Shown here piece after piece: positions 62,601 through 64,000 of a DNA stretch of 64,000 nt. Position 1 is the stretch's first letter. Every line of letters starts with the position of its first letter. The DNA comes from Nocardia transvalensis NBRC 15921. GTDB taxonomy: Bacteria; Actinomycetota; Actinomycetes; Mycobacteriales; Mycobacteriaceae. The translations under genes and the position numbers were made by a program. The notes beneath the pieces were generated by a model that saw only the letters and a program-made list of their open reading frames with translations, was not told where the DNA came from and did not search any database. The DNA lies in the NCBI RefSeq assembly GCF_000308875.1, contig NZ_BAGL01000058.1, positions 62,001-126,000 on the forward strand. Direction: 5' to 3'.

Positions 62601-64000
62601 AGTTCGGCCAGGGCGTCGCCGCCGTAGGCGTCCGCGGGCGCGACGACCAGTGTCGCCCCGGAGCCGAAGGCCATCAGCAGCTCGAAGACCGAGGCGTCGA
62701 AACTCGGTGAGGCCGTGTGCAGTACCCGCGAGGTGGTGGTGACCCCGAATCTCCGGCGCTGCTCGTCGACCAGATTCGCCAGGCCGGCGTGGCTGAGCAC
62801 GACGGCCTTCGGGCGGCCGGTGGAACCGGAGGTGAAGATGACGTAGGCCGGTTGCCCGGGCCGCACCGGCCGGATCCGCTCGGTGTCGGTGATCGGAGCG
62901 CCGCTCGTACCGGGCATCTCGGCCTCCGGACCGTCCAGCGTCATCCAGTCGACCGTGCCCGGCAGGCCGGCGCTGTGCGCGGACAGGGTCAGCCCGTGCC
63001 GCGCGCCCGCCACCGTTGTCATATGGGCGATCCGCTCGGCCGGATAGGCAGGGTCGATCGGCACGAACGCGGCGCCGGTCCTGGCCACCGCCCACACCGC
63101 GACAACCGACTCCAGCGACCGCGGCAGCGCGACCGCGACCAGCGTCTCCGGCCCGACGCCGCGCGAGATCAGCACGCGCGCGAGACGGTTGGCGCGCGCG
63201 TCGAGTTCGCGGTAGGTCAGCGCGGTGTCACCCGCCACCACGGCGGTCGTCTCCGGGGTCCGCGCGACGCTCTGGTCGAATATCGTCGCCAGGTCCGAGA
63301 CGGTGTCCAGCCCCGGGCGCACGTCGAAGACGAGCTGCCGCTCGTCGTCCGACAGCAGATCGATGTCGCGCAGCCGCAGTTCCGGGTCCGCCGCCGCGAA
63401 ACGCTCCAGATAGGAGACGAATCGGCGATGGTGGGTATCGAGTTCGTCCTGGGTGTAGAGGTTCGGGTTGCCGTGGAACTCGATCGACAGCGGGGCGTCC
63501 GCGCCGCTCTGGACCAGGTTGATCTGCATATCCTCCAGCACCCCGGACCGCAGGATGTGATAGGTGCCGGTGGCGGCGCCGAGTTCGATGTCGGCGTCGA
63601 AGAAGACGATGTTGACGATCGGGCCGAACGAGGTCTCGCCGCCCGTCGCGGTGTCGCCGACGGCCGCGTCGCGCCGGATGTCCTCGTACCGGTAGCGCTG
63701 ATGCCGGAGCGCGCCGGTCAATTCGCGGTTGGCCGCGGCGACCACGTCGGCCACCGATGTCCGCGCGTCCAGCCGCAGCCGGATGGGCAGCAGATTGGCC
63801 AGCATTCCCGCGGAGTTCTTCAGCTTCGCCGTGGTGCGCGCGGCGACGGGCAGGCTCAGCGCGACATCGTCGGAATTCGTCATGCGGGCCAGGAAGCTTC
63901 CCAGCGCGGCCACCACCACCTGCGCCGCACTCGCCGCGTGACGGTCGGCGGCCGCGTGCAGCAGATCCGCTGTCGCACCGGACAATCCGGTCCGCGACAC
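37964..64000 (-). CDS. Giant six-module NRPS, 5' end beyond window
   Basis: One uninterrupted frame of about 8,680 codons, still open at the right edge; the GTG at 64000 is not a credible start because it falls inside a condensation domain. Order: partial C-A-T-E, three C-A-T-E, C-A-T, C-A with nested methyltransferase-T-TE. Carrier-protein motifs are GGDSIMS in modules 1-4 and GGHSLLATK/R in modules 5-6, the two forms expected before E/C and C/TE domains. C domains after E domains read HHILLDGW or HHVLLDGW; the one after module 5 reads HHIAGDGW. The partial first C ends with EntF/starter-type features (GPIVNIVFFD), so it probably loads an acyl group. No MbtH, transporter or phosphopantetheinyl transferase gene is in the window. 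Confidence 0.95.
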   Translation of the reverse strand: MSRTGLSGATADLLHAAADRHAASAAQVVVAALGSFLARMTNSDDVALSLPVAARTTAKLKNSAGMLANLLPIRLRLDARTSVADVVAAANRELTGALRHQRYRYEDIRRDAAVGDTATGGETSFGPIVNIVFFDADIELGAATGTYHILRSGVLEDMQINLVQSGADAPLSIEFHGNPNLYTQDELDTHHRRFVSYLERFAAADPELRLRDIDLLSDDERQLVFDVRPGLDTVSDLATIFDQSVARTPETTAVVAGDTALTYRELDARANRLARVLISRGVGPETLVAVALPRSLESVVAVWAVARTGAAFVPIDPAYPAERIAHMTTVAGARHGLTLSAHSAGLPGTVDWMTLDGPEAEMPGTSGAPITDTERIRPVRPGQPAYVIFTSGSTGRPKAVVLSHAGLANLVDEQRRRFGVTTTSRVLHTASPSFDASVFELLMAFGSGATLVVAPADAYGGDALAELLRAQRVSHIVVTPTVLATMAPDGLTDLRVVAVAGEACPDRLVRRWCAGREMFNLYGPTEATIWTTASAPMRPDAPVTMGGAIRGAGVLVLDAWLRPVPVGVAGELYVSGPQLARGYLGRPDLTAQRFVADPYGPPGTRLYRTGDLVRWTPGGELEYLGRTDFQVKVRGFRIELGEIDAALEEQDGVAAAVTVNRSNAAGAEVLVSYVVAEPDRLLDAAELTAGVARRLPDYMVPSAIVTLDRMPLSPTGKLDRTALPEYTFGGTGAWQAPASGTERILATVFAEVLGVERVGAGDSFFALGGDSIMSIQLVARAKARGLVFTPREVFQRRTVAALAAVARHAAAEPETTLAELPGGGVGTMPPTPIVRWMLARGGRFDRFHQSLTLRLPAGIDPDGLVKTVAAVVDRHDMLRSRLIDVDGETAVRVAEPGTVDIAALLHRVAVDGPDTAREVAERERAAAVERLDPAAGTVLRLVWLDAGPAHEGWLIVVAHHLAVDGVSWRILVPDLMSAWARVAAGQEPAPAPVGTSMRRWAHALAEEAARRDESAYWRDVLGEPDPSLGARVLDPAVDVAATVAHVDVTVPVDVTAALTTAVPAAFHGGMDDGLLAALAVAVSVWRARRGVSASGTLIQVEGHGREETVVPGADLSRTVGWFTTAYPVRLRLGGIDVEEALSGGDAAGAAVKAVKEQLLAVPDKGIGYGLTTTPLGAREPQVSFNYLGRTSLGEIPEEAAALGWLPTRELGTASAGDNDDAPATAVLDITAMITDSAAGDALEASFGYATGILSADDVRELAGLWVRALSALADHARRPGAGGHTPSDFDLVSVRQNEIDDWESRYRPVDVWPLTPLQTGLLFHAMLSDHAADAYTAQLTLTLRGSVDSGRLRSAAQALLDRHPNLRVAFAMSGEAAVQVVCDDVTVPFTEIDARGGDAAAEFARVAAAERAAGFDTATAPLLRFTLVRVADREWRLLLTNHHILLDGWSMPLLVRDLVLRYAGRADGAAPPFRGFLEWYARQDHPAALHAWTRALDGVGEPTLLAPRDAAARGTGRPREHLADYDEQRTARLVELAARHGVTLNTILQAAWGIVLSRLVARRDVVFGATVSGRPPQLAGVEEMVGLLINTVPVRVRTAPAETVSGLLRRIQDEQAGLLDQHHTGLAEIQAATGLSALFDTLLVFESYPMDTETIARLATDIDGMSVTAAEVDDAAHYPLTVVAHLDSRLRVRIGYQAEIFDARTVADIAERFARVLDGLATRDVVAEVEVLTGGERADLLSRRGGPAAPVRLLPELLDTAAAANPGGVAVVGEGVELTYRELSEHSNRLARLLIRRGVGPEDLVAIALPRSIDSIVALWSVARAGAAAVPIDPAYPADRIAYMVEDSGVRLGLAGPGADLPGTVAWLVPSDPALRPSLERLSADPIDPAERVRPAHAGHPAYMIYTSGSTGRPKGVVVTHTGLANFTVAHRESYRVDAASRVLHGASPSFDASILELLLAIGVSATLVIAPPRVYGGDELRRLLREQRVTHTFLTPSVLAATDPAGLDDLRVVLTGGEACTAAVVDRWAPDRLLHNVYGPTEATIATTAGAALRPSEPVTIGEPIRGTGALVLDDALRPVPEGVVGELYLTGVALARGYHRRPALSAGRFVADPYGRPGERMYRTGDLVRWTAGRALEFMGRSDFQVKVRGLRIELGEIDTVLSGFDGVETVVTLGHTAPSGSARLVSYVVAAEGVSIDTAALREYAADRLPDYMVPAAVVSVPALPVSASGKLDRDALPEPVFESGSSRPVGTAAERALAEVYADVLGVGAVGADDSFFALGGDSIMSIQLVARAKQRGLVITTRDVFERKTVAALAAVARDEAAAAVLPELPGGGVGSAPLLPIHRWMAERGGAFDRFEQSLVLALPADIDRSGLVATVAAVVDRHDALRGRLVRADDGWSLEIAAPGTVDADALVRRVAVTEETESEVAATEFDAAVGRLDPVGGTVLQLVWLDFGAGRPGRVIVVAHHLVIDGVSWRVLIPDLMAAWARVRAGERPALPAVGTSLRRWSHALAEEAARPGRAAELPYWTEVVTGPDPLIGERALDPAVDLATRVRRVEMTLPTDVTRAVVGTAAAAFHAGAADALVATLAVALAAWRARRGVHESSVLLRLEGHGREESVVPGADLSRTVGWFTSVYPVRLDLGTVDVAAAVSGGAALAGAVKAVKEQLRAVPDKGIGYGLLRYLDSATGSHLPSDLPGQVSFNYLGRMAEADIPAGLEGIGWTPVGDLGALPRRADADMPAAAVLDVNALVTDGRLTAVLGYPDSLLDEATVTEIADLWAGTLTALADHVTTHGGGHTPSDFPLVTLAQSDIDGWERRYPRLADVWPSAPLQSGLLFHALLAQTAVDVYTVQLVLALSGRVDAGRMRRAAQAVVDRHPNLRVAFATGSDGTPVQMVVDDLEIPWREIDLGGSADPDAELAATLAADRAAGLDPARAPLLRFTLITVGDTRFRLVMAYHHVLLDGWSLPLLLRELLTAYATGDPAVLGPVPPYRDYVDWYAGRDTARSLAAWTDALVGVEPTLLAPATAAAAPRIDEVEIALDADLTERLSRLAVHLGVTVNTLVQAAWGIMLSRTTGRDDVVFGATVSGRPPQVPGIESMIGLFINTVPIRVRCRPGEPVRAVVTRLQAEQARLLDHHHVALSDIARAAGAQTLFDTLTVFESYPIDRAELSERAQALDGLRVDDVTSNDSPHYPLSVVVLAGDRLRAHFQYQPAVFEETWVRGFAERLARLLAAFADDPEMPVGRIDVLAPADRAALLRRAHGAENRRPPGRTLVSLVHGRLAAAPDAVAVCGQGVTLTGAELSARVNRLARTLIAAGVGPEDRVAVAVPRSPDLVVAVLAILTAGAAYVPVDTGYPAERIAHMLTDAAPACVVVGAESVLGVPADLPVVAVDSAGSGSGEPVTDGERIRPLRPENPAYVIYTSGSTGRPKGVTVAHAAVVNQIDWMTAGFGISAADVVLLKTPLSFDVSIWELFGALVTGARLVVADPDGHRDPAYLRAVIQEHAVSLVSFVPSMLEAFADTLDDGACGSLRAVLAAGEALPPRTLARTRAQLPAARVHNLYGPTEFTVHATAADVTDETGAVVPIGSPVFGSRAHVLDGHLHPVPDGSVGELYLAGAQVARGYHGRPELTAERFVADPFSGGERLYRTGDLVRRTAAGALEYVGRTDFQVKVRGIRIELAEIDAALTALDGVEFAVTMGHTSAAGGESLVSYVLPAPGRVLDPVALREAVTRAVPAFMVPAAVTVLDELPLTPVGKLDRAALPEPVFATREFRAAGTARERVVAEVFAAVLGVERVGADDNFFALGGDSIMSIQLAARAAERGLSLTPRDVFEYKTVAALAEVAADAAAEPALPAELPGGGIGELPLLPIHRWLIERGGGYDRFAQWLVLGLPRGIDRAGLVETVAAVVDRHDALRTRLIPTARATQGGVPTSPGGFESSAGESRSATGPRVGNEAMLVVAEPGAVDIDALLHHVALPGDSDAETVSETLSRELDSALGALDPRGGSMLRLVWLDFGADRPGQLLFVAHHFAVDGVSWRILVPDLMAAWADVTAGRAPSPAPAGTSLRRWAHALADEAVRPERVRELPYWQAVLDGPDPELGARPLDSAVDVAATLDRVEVVVPPEVTEAVLTTAPRVFHGGANDALLAALAVAVRVWRSRRGIDDDAVLLRMEGHGRAETIVPGASLSRTVGWLTSAYPVRLELSGIDPDAALTGAAAIGEAVKAVKEQLRAVPDNGMGYGLLRYLNAATGPELAVHDGAGRIGFNYLGRTNTGELPEDSAWLPTGVPGGPAAEPDADMVVDRVVDINVMAVDADGATRLRGTLAYPTGVLSGADVGALAELWVEALSALAAHVADPTAGGHTPSDFAVAVTQADIDTWQARHPRGFDVWALTPLQTGLLFHALMAGSAMDAYTAQAVVDLSGEVDPARLRAATAALLDRHPNLRAAFVTGTNGTPAQVIPAAAELPWTEIDATGPGGADRAAEARARDRRQPFDMAAPPLLRATLLRFDEDRWQLLLTNHHILLDGWSMPLLVRDLLVLYATRGDTAALPPVRPYRAFADWMGRRDRDAATAAWRAALAGVEEPTLLAPAGTGASTAAVPRKYRRTLDYERTARLVDLAARHGVTVNTVLQAAWAIVLSRLTDRSDVLFGATVSGRPPELPGVESMVGLFINTVPVRVRMDDDGTVEAMLGRIQSEQAALLEHQHLGLADIHAAADLGELFDTLLVFESYPVDTAALSGLTADLDGVEVTGTDADDSTHYPLALVAQLDSRLHLTAGYQPDLLDENAVAAVVARLERVLDAILADSGIRVREIDVLDAAERRAVLDDWNEPAHPVDAGATLASLFEAQVTVRPEAVAVRGDGAALTYGELAARANGLARVLVEAGVGPESLVAVLLPRSQDLVVAILAVLAAGGAYVPVDPAYPAERIAYTLSDAAPVCVLTTSDIDVEAASRVRRLDLDTMGTHRDATPLTDADRLAPLRPSHPAYVIYTSGSTGRPKGVVVTHRNVVELLGNAQPKFGFDHTDVWTLFHSTAFDFSVWELWGPLAYGGTLVVVDYLTSRSPEEFRELVRRERVTVLNQTPSAFYQFIDADRAAAAAGAGDLALRYVVFGGEALHVAQLQRWYDHHGDTAPRLVNMYGITETTVHVSFLALDAAAPRAGAAGAIGRGLPGLAVRVLDRRLRPAPAGAAGDLYVAGAQLARGYLGRPDLTAQRFVADPYGAPGARLYRTGDVARWTPDGTLEYLGRSDFQVKVRGFRIELGEVEAALLAAPGVARAAVAVRDDGGTGERLVGYAVAAEGGSADGDAIRAAVAERLPAHMVPAVIVVLDALPMTSSGKLDRKALPAPVYAAGAPDRAPRTDSERVLAEVFAEVLGRERVGLDDSFFALGGDSIMSIQLVARAKARGLVLSPREVFEHRTVGALAAVALDGEAALVQLEELPGGGIGELPLLPIQHWMVRRGGGFRRFHQPLALDLPVGIDRAGLVATLAAVVERHDMLRARLVRAADGWHIDVASPGADVDALVHRVDVERLDDERVERALDAAVGRLDPVSGPILQFVWLDRGGDRRGRLIVVAHHLAVDGVSWRILVPDMMSAWAQVSAGRPPVLPPVGTSMRRWAHALRAEAHRPGRVAELDWWRRTLDGPDPLLGARAFDPALDVAATVDHVRVALSAAVTAALLTDVPGAFHGRVDDGLLTALALAVTVWRARHGVEDSDALVQLEGHGREETIAAGADLSRTVGWFTTAYPVRLRLRGIDAEAALVAGADMTAAVKAVKEQLLAVPDKGIGFGLLRYLNADTAPMLAEIDSAQISFNYLGRAGGETAPDGVTDWLPSLDTGTPAIAVDADMPANRVVDINAIVTDGPDGPVLEGSFAYPSTLLSREDVTELAGLWTAALSALAAHVHGGAGGHTPSDFALVRAGQPDVDAWERRYPAIADAWPLAPLQQGLLYHALLARDSVDVYSVQLVLTMSGRVDADRLRRCAQTLLDRYPNLRVAFTATAGGEPVQIVVDGVTVPWREVDLRGPDSGARLADWLERDQAETFDIGAPPLIRFALVTVADGEFALVVSYHHVLLDGWSMPLILRELLAAYAAGGAAPAGPAASYRGYLAWLSAQDADASRHAWAAALDGARPTLLAPRGAALDPATRVAEVTVDLAAEESAGLSALAARLGVTVNTVIQAAWALLLSRLTGQHDVVFGATVSGRPPQVRDIESMVGLFINTVPVRIRLEPGESAADLLARVQAEQAALLDHHHLGLTDITRSAGTGTLFDTLTVFESYPIDHDGLAAHAAAIDGLRLDGVRSNDAPHYPLSLVVHTGARLRARFQYLPSVFEEDRVREIAGRLVRVLADVIADPGVRTGDVTAVDADERALVLERFNDTVVPVDPDATVVSLFEAQVSRTPAAVAVIDGAGTLTYEQLAGRVNRLARRLIRAGVGPESLVAVAVPRSLDMVVSVLAVLTAGGAYVPIDPGHPAERIARILDAAGPACVLGRSGLAVSGRALLDPADDDATVTGAAITDADRRAPLRPANAADVVYTSGSTGEPKGVTVTHAAMVNQVLWLADRFGISADDTVLLKTPLTFDVSVWELVCPLIRGARLVVAAPDGHRDPDYLIRTIDEYAVTMVSFVPSMLAVFTDHFPAGRCASLRAILAAGEQLPPRTLARVRAVLPDARAYNLYGPTEFTVHATASAADGDTGHVVPIGSPVRNTAAYVLDAYLRPVPIGVAGDLYLSGVQIARGYHRRSSLTAQRFVADPFAAGRRMYRTGDIVRWRADGRLEYLERGDFQVKVRGFRIETGEIDAALTEHDEVGFAVTTRHIGPGETESVVSYVLAAPGHTIDAAALRRSLAERLPAYLVPAAVTVLDEVPVTPIGKLDRNALPEPVFETVGYRAPRDPGEAALAALFGELLGAERIGIDDSFFDLGGHSLLATKLLSRIRTELGVEVEIRQIFAHPTVAGLAPIVARADAVRVPLAPQPRPERIPLSYAQSRLWFIHRFEGPSATYNMPIAVRITGDLDPAAIAAAFADVIGRHESLRTVFGTVDGVACQRILPVDELKPEVPVVDVDPAGVAAAVAEAAGYRFDLSREIPVRAGLFRCTPRDHVLVMVVHHIAGDGWSSAPLVRDITTAYTARRDGAAPRWTPLPVQYADYTLWQHRVLGTETDPDSLLSTQFDYWRERLSGLPECVALPTDRPRPAVASHRGDRVPLAIGPDTYAALGAVARRHNATVSMVLQAALAVLLRRLGAGDDLAIGNPIAGRTDEALTDLVGFFVNTWVLRVNTSGTPDFGDVLAQTREHALGAYENQEAPFERLVELLNPNRSTAYHPIFQVCFAWQNNTVPEIEFPGLRLTPLPAPTGTAKFDLFFELGERPRDGRPAIAGEIEYATDLYDRATVETVARRFARLLDLIAADPGLPIDRYDLMEPAERDRVLHAWNDTATVLPETAVPQLFSRQAATTPDAVAVSSATERLTYGELEFQANRLARVLLDAGVGPESRVAVALPRSVRLVVAELAVLKAGGAYVPIDPGYPSDRTAYLLADSRPQAVVTDTASGHALSGAEIARIDLDTVDLAGVPGTDPGVATTPDRLAYLMYTSGSTGRPKGIMTTHRDITALAWDRRWRGGAHRRVLMHSATAFDAVTYETWVPLLSGGEIVVAPPGRLDIATLGETIAASGVTALFVTTALFNLLADTAPEVLAGIREVWTGGEEMRVSAFAAIRAACPDTTVVHVYGPTETTTFATSYPDHSGGTVPIGAPLDNVRALVLDRRLRPVPVGVVGELYIAGEHLARGYFDRPALTAERFVADPFGEPGRRMYRSGDLVRWTAEGVLAYAGRADQQVKVRGFRIEPGEVEAALTAHPGVAHAAVVAREDSAGGAKQLVGYVVVDAEASMRRDREREDELVGQWRRIYDDLTSGEELYTRESVSDDLGADFSGWNSSYTGEPIDLGEMREWQDATVARIRALRPARVLEIGAGSGLLLARLAPDCEEYWATDFSATSIDVLATRLRSSGQDWVRRVQLRVQPADVVDGLPENRFDTIVLNSVVQYFPNAGYLLDVIEKAVRLLAPGGKLFIGDVRNHTLLGAFATGVELAKVSGTPAVAVVRDRIRREIAAEQELLLAPEFFAGVADRLADLTGVDIQLKRGRFDNELSRYRYEVVLHKTPVAPHSLADVPAVPWSDLAAMRDSLTGRDARGLRVTGVPHAGIRPDMAVAQALRDADERTPLDTVLGSAPRAEGIWPEDLHLLGERLGYRVAVTLSPVPGLMDAVFVAGEPDATTGVYRPAGPLGALSGYANDPGAGGRAAELRSFVAQRLPEFMVPAAIVVLDELPLTANGKLDRRALPAPEFVGGTYRAPRTDAERDLAALYAEVLGTGSVGIDDDFFELGGHSLLATRLVSRIRAELGAEVPIRTIFESPTVAELAPRLSEAGPAGVTDPFAPVLPLRNGSGVPLWCVHPGGGLGWPYQGLAAHVGDRPVYGLQARGLDGVTPVAESLRELVDDYADRIVETQPDGPYHLVGWSFGGTAAHAIAAELQARGHDVALLGIIDSLPDASGTAADEPSEAEMSGAMRAWASARYGEMVDSAEYRRIAAAVLTVMRNNRRMLLDHRSPVFHGDAVVFRAGLAPDGTPTTESLAPRWSHAIRGAITEHVIHSTHDDLDRPAPSAEIGTIVGGHLTS
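39480..40320 (-). other. N-methyltransferase domain nested in A6
   Basis: The SAM site VLEIGAGSG lies near 40080, and the flanking GWNSSYTGEPIDLGEMREWQ is typical of NRPS N-methyltransferases inserted in adenylation domains. It would methylate the amide nitrogen of the residue bound by module 6. Domain limits are approximate. Confidence 0.82.
43090..46199 (-). other. NRPS module 5: C, A5, T
   Basis: C5 has YHHVLLDGWS near 45755. A5 (TSGSTG near 44365) repeats the A3 pocket D V W S L A L V H K, so it should load the same amino acid. T5 ends as DLGGHSLLATK near 43205 and no E domain follows, so this residue stays L. Confidence 0.82.
46200..50869 (-). other. NRPS module 4: C, A4 (Thr), T, E
   Basis: C4 has NHHILLDGWS near 50395. 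A4 (TSGSTG near 48985) pocket reads D F W N V G M V H K, essentially the textbook threonine code. T4 GGDSIMS near 47800; E4 HHLAVDGVSW near 47240. Predicted unit: D-Thr (D-allo-Thr), whose hydroxyl could take part in lactone formation. Confidence 0.85.
50870..55579 (-). other. NRPS module 3: C, A3, T, E with insertion
   Basis: C3 has YHHVLLDGWS near 55100. A3 (TSGSTG near 53710) pocket D V W S L A L V H K, identical to A5; nearest by eye to Ser codes but three positions differ, so unassigned. T3 GGDSIMS near 52545. E3 HHFAVDGVSW near 51880 and EGHGRAET; its N-terminal part carries the in-frame insertion listed separately. Predicted D configuration if the insertion is tolerated. Confidence 0.78.
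52109..52216 (-). repeat. In-frame structured insertion in E3
   Basis: Relative to E1, E2 and E4, E3 has about 29 extra residues between RLI and AMLVVAEPG, rich in Gly/Ser/Pro (GGVPTSPGGFESSAGESRS and on). On the coding strand the DNA can pair GCGAC+GCAG (52201-52193) with CTGC (52155-52152) and GTCGC (52145-52141), GGGCG (52193-52189) with CGCCC (52176-52172), and CGGTC with GACCG (around 52142-52128). ACGAG occurs at both borders (52201-52205 and 52109-52113). This suggests a mini-element inserted in frame; copy number elsewhere is unknown. Confidence 0.5.
55580..60159 (-). other. NRPS module 2: C, A2, T, E
   Basis: C2 has NHHILLDGWS near 59660 (D-donor type). A2 (TSGSTG near 58275) reads D A L F L G V I A K in the pocket; closest by eye to aliphatic Ile/Leu codes, not certain. 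T2 GGDSIMS near 57140; E2 HHLVIDGVSW near 56570. Predicted unit: a D-aliphatic residue. Confidence 0.78.
60160..64000 (-). other. NRPS module 1: partial C, A1, T, E
   Basis: The C-terminal half of a condensation domain (to about 63320) resembles starter C domains by GPIVNIVFFD and the INLVQSGADAPLSIEF segment. A1 (TSGSTG near 62820) has binding-pocket residues, by eye, D A F V A A L I W K; substrate unassigned, hydrophobic. T1 carries GGDSIMS near 61690. E1 has HHLAVDGVSW near 61110 and EGHGREET, so the residue is released as D. Confidence 0.8.

Noticed and set aside
40358..62710. Very long open frames on the plus strand opposite the NRPS (over 3,200, 2,000 and 2,180 codons)
   Set aside because: They are mirror images of high-GC codon bias: Arg/Gly/His/Gln-rich, without domains, and break at different places. 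The minus strand encodes clear NRPS motifs throughout.
37964..64000. Identification of the NRPS product as a Nocardia peptidolipin, mycobacterial glycopeptidolipid or mycobactin-type siderophore
   Set aside because: The run of four E domains, the Thr at position 4 and the absence of Cys/Ser cyclisation or hydroxy-Lys domains do not match those assemblies as I know them.

Overview
The window is high-GC actinobacterial chromosome, most likely from Nocardia or a close mycolic-acid-producing relative. The evidence is strongly GC-biased codon use, an antigen-85-type secreted esterase, a conservon (histidine kinase, roadblock, DUF742, GTPase, P450), an EfeU-EfeO fusion with Tat-exported EfeB, a KstR-type box on a steroid/lipid-degradation thiolase pair, and a very large multimodular NRPS. 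I see no rRNA, tRNA, CRISPR array or transposase.

Layout. (1) 1-8.2 kb: 5' part of prephenate dehydrogenase (cut by the left edge), a DUF4328 membrane protein, a two-gene unit of a possible isoprenoid-synthase-like protein overlapping a cytochrome P450, then an Acg-family nitroreductase-like protein, a PucR-type regulator and an Ag85-like esterase on the minus strand. (2) 8.3-11.7 kb: efeUO fusion and efeB, led by a DtxR/IdeR-like iron box. (3) 12.1-15.8 kb: secreted LVIVD beta-propeller plus DUF305 protein, then a protealysin-like M4 metalloprotease with its emfourin-type inhibitor. (4) 15.8-20.4 kb: thiolase/DUF35 pair with a KstR-like operator, epoxide hydrolase, VOC protein, 2-oxoglutarate dioxygenase-like protein. 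(5) 20.4-29.8 kb, minus strand: GMC oxidoreductase, conservon histidine kinase/roadblock/DUF742/GTPase, a frameshifted family-39 glycosyltransferase and an ExxR-less CYP157-like P450. (6) 29.9-37.9 kb: P450 divergent from a TetR gene with two copies of one operator palindrome, a small membrane protein plus TetR with two TTGAAC palindromes, GNAT, DUF389, an unknown membrane protein, a STAS-ATPase fusion and a third TetR.

(7) 38-64 kb, minus strand: one open frame of about 8,680 codons still open at the right edge, encoding a six-module NRPS: (C)-A-T-E / C-A-T-E / C-A-T-E / C-A-T-E / C-A-T / C-A(MT)-T-TE. The first C domain, of which only the C-terminal part is seen, resembles starter C domains, so the enzyme probably begins shortly beyond the edge and makes an N-acylated hexapeptide: four D residues (the fourth confidently Thr), one L residue and a terminal N-methyl beta-branched residue, released by a thioesterase. 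Module 3's E domain carries an in-frame insertion of about 29 residues, absent from its three sister E domains, whose DNA can form several hairpins. It is the most unusual signal in the window.
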